The translations under genes were made by a program, and so were the position numbers. A DNA stretch of 33,663 bases from Acidobacteriota bacterium. GTDB lineage: Bacteria > Acidobacteriota > Terriglobia > Acidiferrales > UBA7541. Below, piece after piece: positions 32,913 through 33,663 of the stretch (its first letter is position 1; each line of letters opens with the position of its first letter). The notes under the pieces are model-generated. The model was not told where the DNA came from. It ran no database searches and saw nothing but the letters and a program-made list of their open reading frames with translations. The stretch covers positions 1 to 33,663 of the forward strand of contig QHYK01000103.1 of NCBI GenBank assembly GCA_003224085.1, in the 5' to 3' direction.

Positions 32913-33294
32913 TCCTTAACCGTGCCACGAACCGGGCAACTTCAGTAGGCGTCGGGGCGGAACCACGTCGAGGGCTTCCGCCGTTGCGAGTCCCTACGCG
33001 CCCGCGCAACCCTCAATCTCTTCGAAGACTGGGCGACTGAATACTCTCCCTGCTACCTTTCCCGTGTTTGTCGATAGTCAGTATTCACCGCGCGTACCCT
33101 TCTTTTCTTTTCGCTTACAGCCATCATGTTTAGCAAGTCCCATGTTTTTATAACGATACGGATTGCCGGGAGTGCGCTTCTCCCTCCTTCGACTCGAATC
33201 CAAGTTCCGTGTGGCCTAGGTCGGGAAAACTGCCGGGTGTGGCTATTCTTCCCCTTATGCCCCTTATGGAACTGGTCGCGAGGAGGGGGCGGCT
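32913..33294. other. Gene-free interval between egtD and the TPR gene
   Basis: No supported gene is seen in these 382 bases between convergent genes. It has a perfect 8-bp inverted repeat, TGAATACT (33038-33045) with AGTATTCA (33080-33087), with a 34-base loop, and low-complexity CCTTATG repeats at about 33251-33268. No clear terminator for egtD is visible. Confidence 0.5.
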
Positions 33295-33663
33295 TCAATA
33301 TGCTTCAGGCCGGAGGCCAAGCAGCGTCTCTCCACCACCAGCGGTGAAGGCTGCGGCGGCTTCGCGTTGGAGGTTGTTGGCCTGCCGCAACAACGCCGTG
33401 AATCCCGGTCGCATGCGGAGGGCATCGAGCCACGGGTCGCGCACCATAGCCGGATAGCAGAAAAATCCGTGCGTGATGGCGCGAGACAGCGTTTCCAGCG
33501 CCCAATCCTGCTCGCCAAGGTAACTGAGCTGCCGTGCAAGGTAGTAGATTCCTTCGGGATCGCGGAACGTGGCTTTGCGCAGCTCCTCGCAGGCTTGCAA
33601 GCTCTCTTCTCGATTGCCTTCAAGCAGCGCTCGCAAAGAGATCAGGTAAAGCCTGCCCAGACG
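33295..33663 (-). CDS. TPR-repeat protein, C-terminal part (5' end outside window)
   Basis: The frame is open to the window edge, leaving 122 C-terminal residues. Two tetratricopeptide-like helix pairs are visible: SLQACEELRKATFRDPEGIYYLARQLSYLGE, then a pair with WALETLSRAITHGFF. The segment PAMVRDPWLDALRMRPGFTALLRQA is the pattern found at the C-terminus of TPR regulators in which the repeats follow a serine/threonine kinase or adenylate cyclase domain. The N-terminal domain lies outside the window, so the output cannot be told. The stop is at 33295-33297. Confidence 0.75.
   Translation of the reverse strand, partial: RLGRLYLISLRALLEGNREESLQACEELRKATFRDPEGIYYLARQLSYLGEQDWALETLSRAITHGFFCYPAMVRDPWLDALRMRPGFTALLRQANNLQREAAAAFTAGGGETLLGLRPEAY

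Noticed and set aside
33185-33205. T-loop-like TTCGACTCGAATCC
   Set aside because: No cloverleaf can be built around it.

Overview
The window is a GC-rich stretch of bacterial chromosome with short intergenic gaps and genes on both strands. It holds no rRNA, tRNA, insertion sequence, phage gene or CRISPR array that I can see. The gene set fits a soil-type Gram-negative bacterium, most likely an Acidobacteriota member: an MqnD-family protein of the futalosine menaquinone route, a heptose kinase, Tat-exported Gfo/Idh/MocA oxidoreductase and beta-propeller proteins, pilin-like secreted proteins, DinB and TPR families, and ergothioneine synthesis. The taxon is an inference from gene content and protein style, not from a marker gene. 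Layout, left to right: 1-465 is the 3' end of a methyltransferase gene, closed by a hairpin that can terminate both strands. 606-2384 (minus) is a two-gene c-di-GMP module, a membrane diguanylate cyclase and a PilZ protein. 2723-6214 (minus) is a sulfur-transfer cluster, cysM > mec > cysO > moeZ-like > CDGSH protein. Together these encode the protein-thiocarboxylate cysteine pathway: the E1-rhodanese loads sulfur on the CysO C-terminus, CysM joins it to an activated serine, and the JAMM protease Mec releases cysteine. CysO here has five extra residues after its Gly-Gly, so it probably needs proteolytic maturation. 6456-12548 is mixed: a hypothetical, a glutaredoxin-like protein and a DinB protein, a degenerate receiver, a secreted protein with a pseudopilin-like globular domain, a secreted HExxH protein, a small exported protein and an MqnD-family enzyme. 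12656-19468 (plus) holds gamma-glutamyltransferase, a TIM-barrel isomerase, a broken PIN-toxin remnant, asparaginyl-tRNA synthetase, arginase and D-Ala-D-Ala ligase. 19662-23348 has a small membrane protein, a heptose-7-phosphate kinase with a Trm112-like protein, a zinc-ribbon membrane protein and a secreted cysteine-containing protein built from an internal duplication. 23383-27900 has a GNAT acetyltransferase, a GH18 protein, and a divergent pair of predicted Tat substrates. 28029-32912 holds a quaternary-amine-type ABC transporter operon (minus) divergent from an EgtB-like/egtD pair (plus). 33295-33663 is the 3' end of a TPR protein gene. The two most interesting systems are the cysteine cluster with its tailed CysO, and the pairing of ergothioneine synthesis genes with a betaine-type ABC transporter. 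That transporter resembles the family that contains the known ergothioneine transporter EgtUV, so it may move ergothioneine or hercynine rather than an osmolyte. Neither link can be proven from sequence alone.
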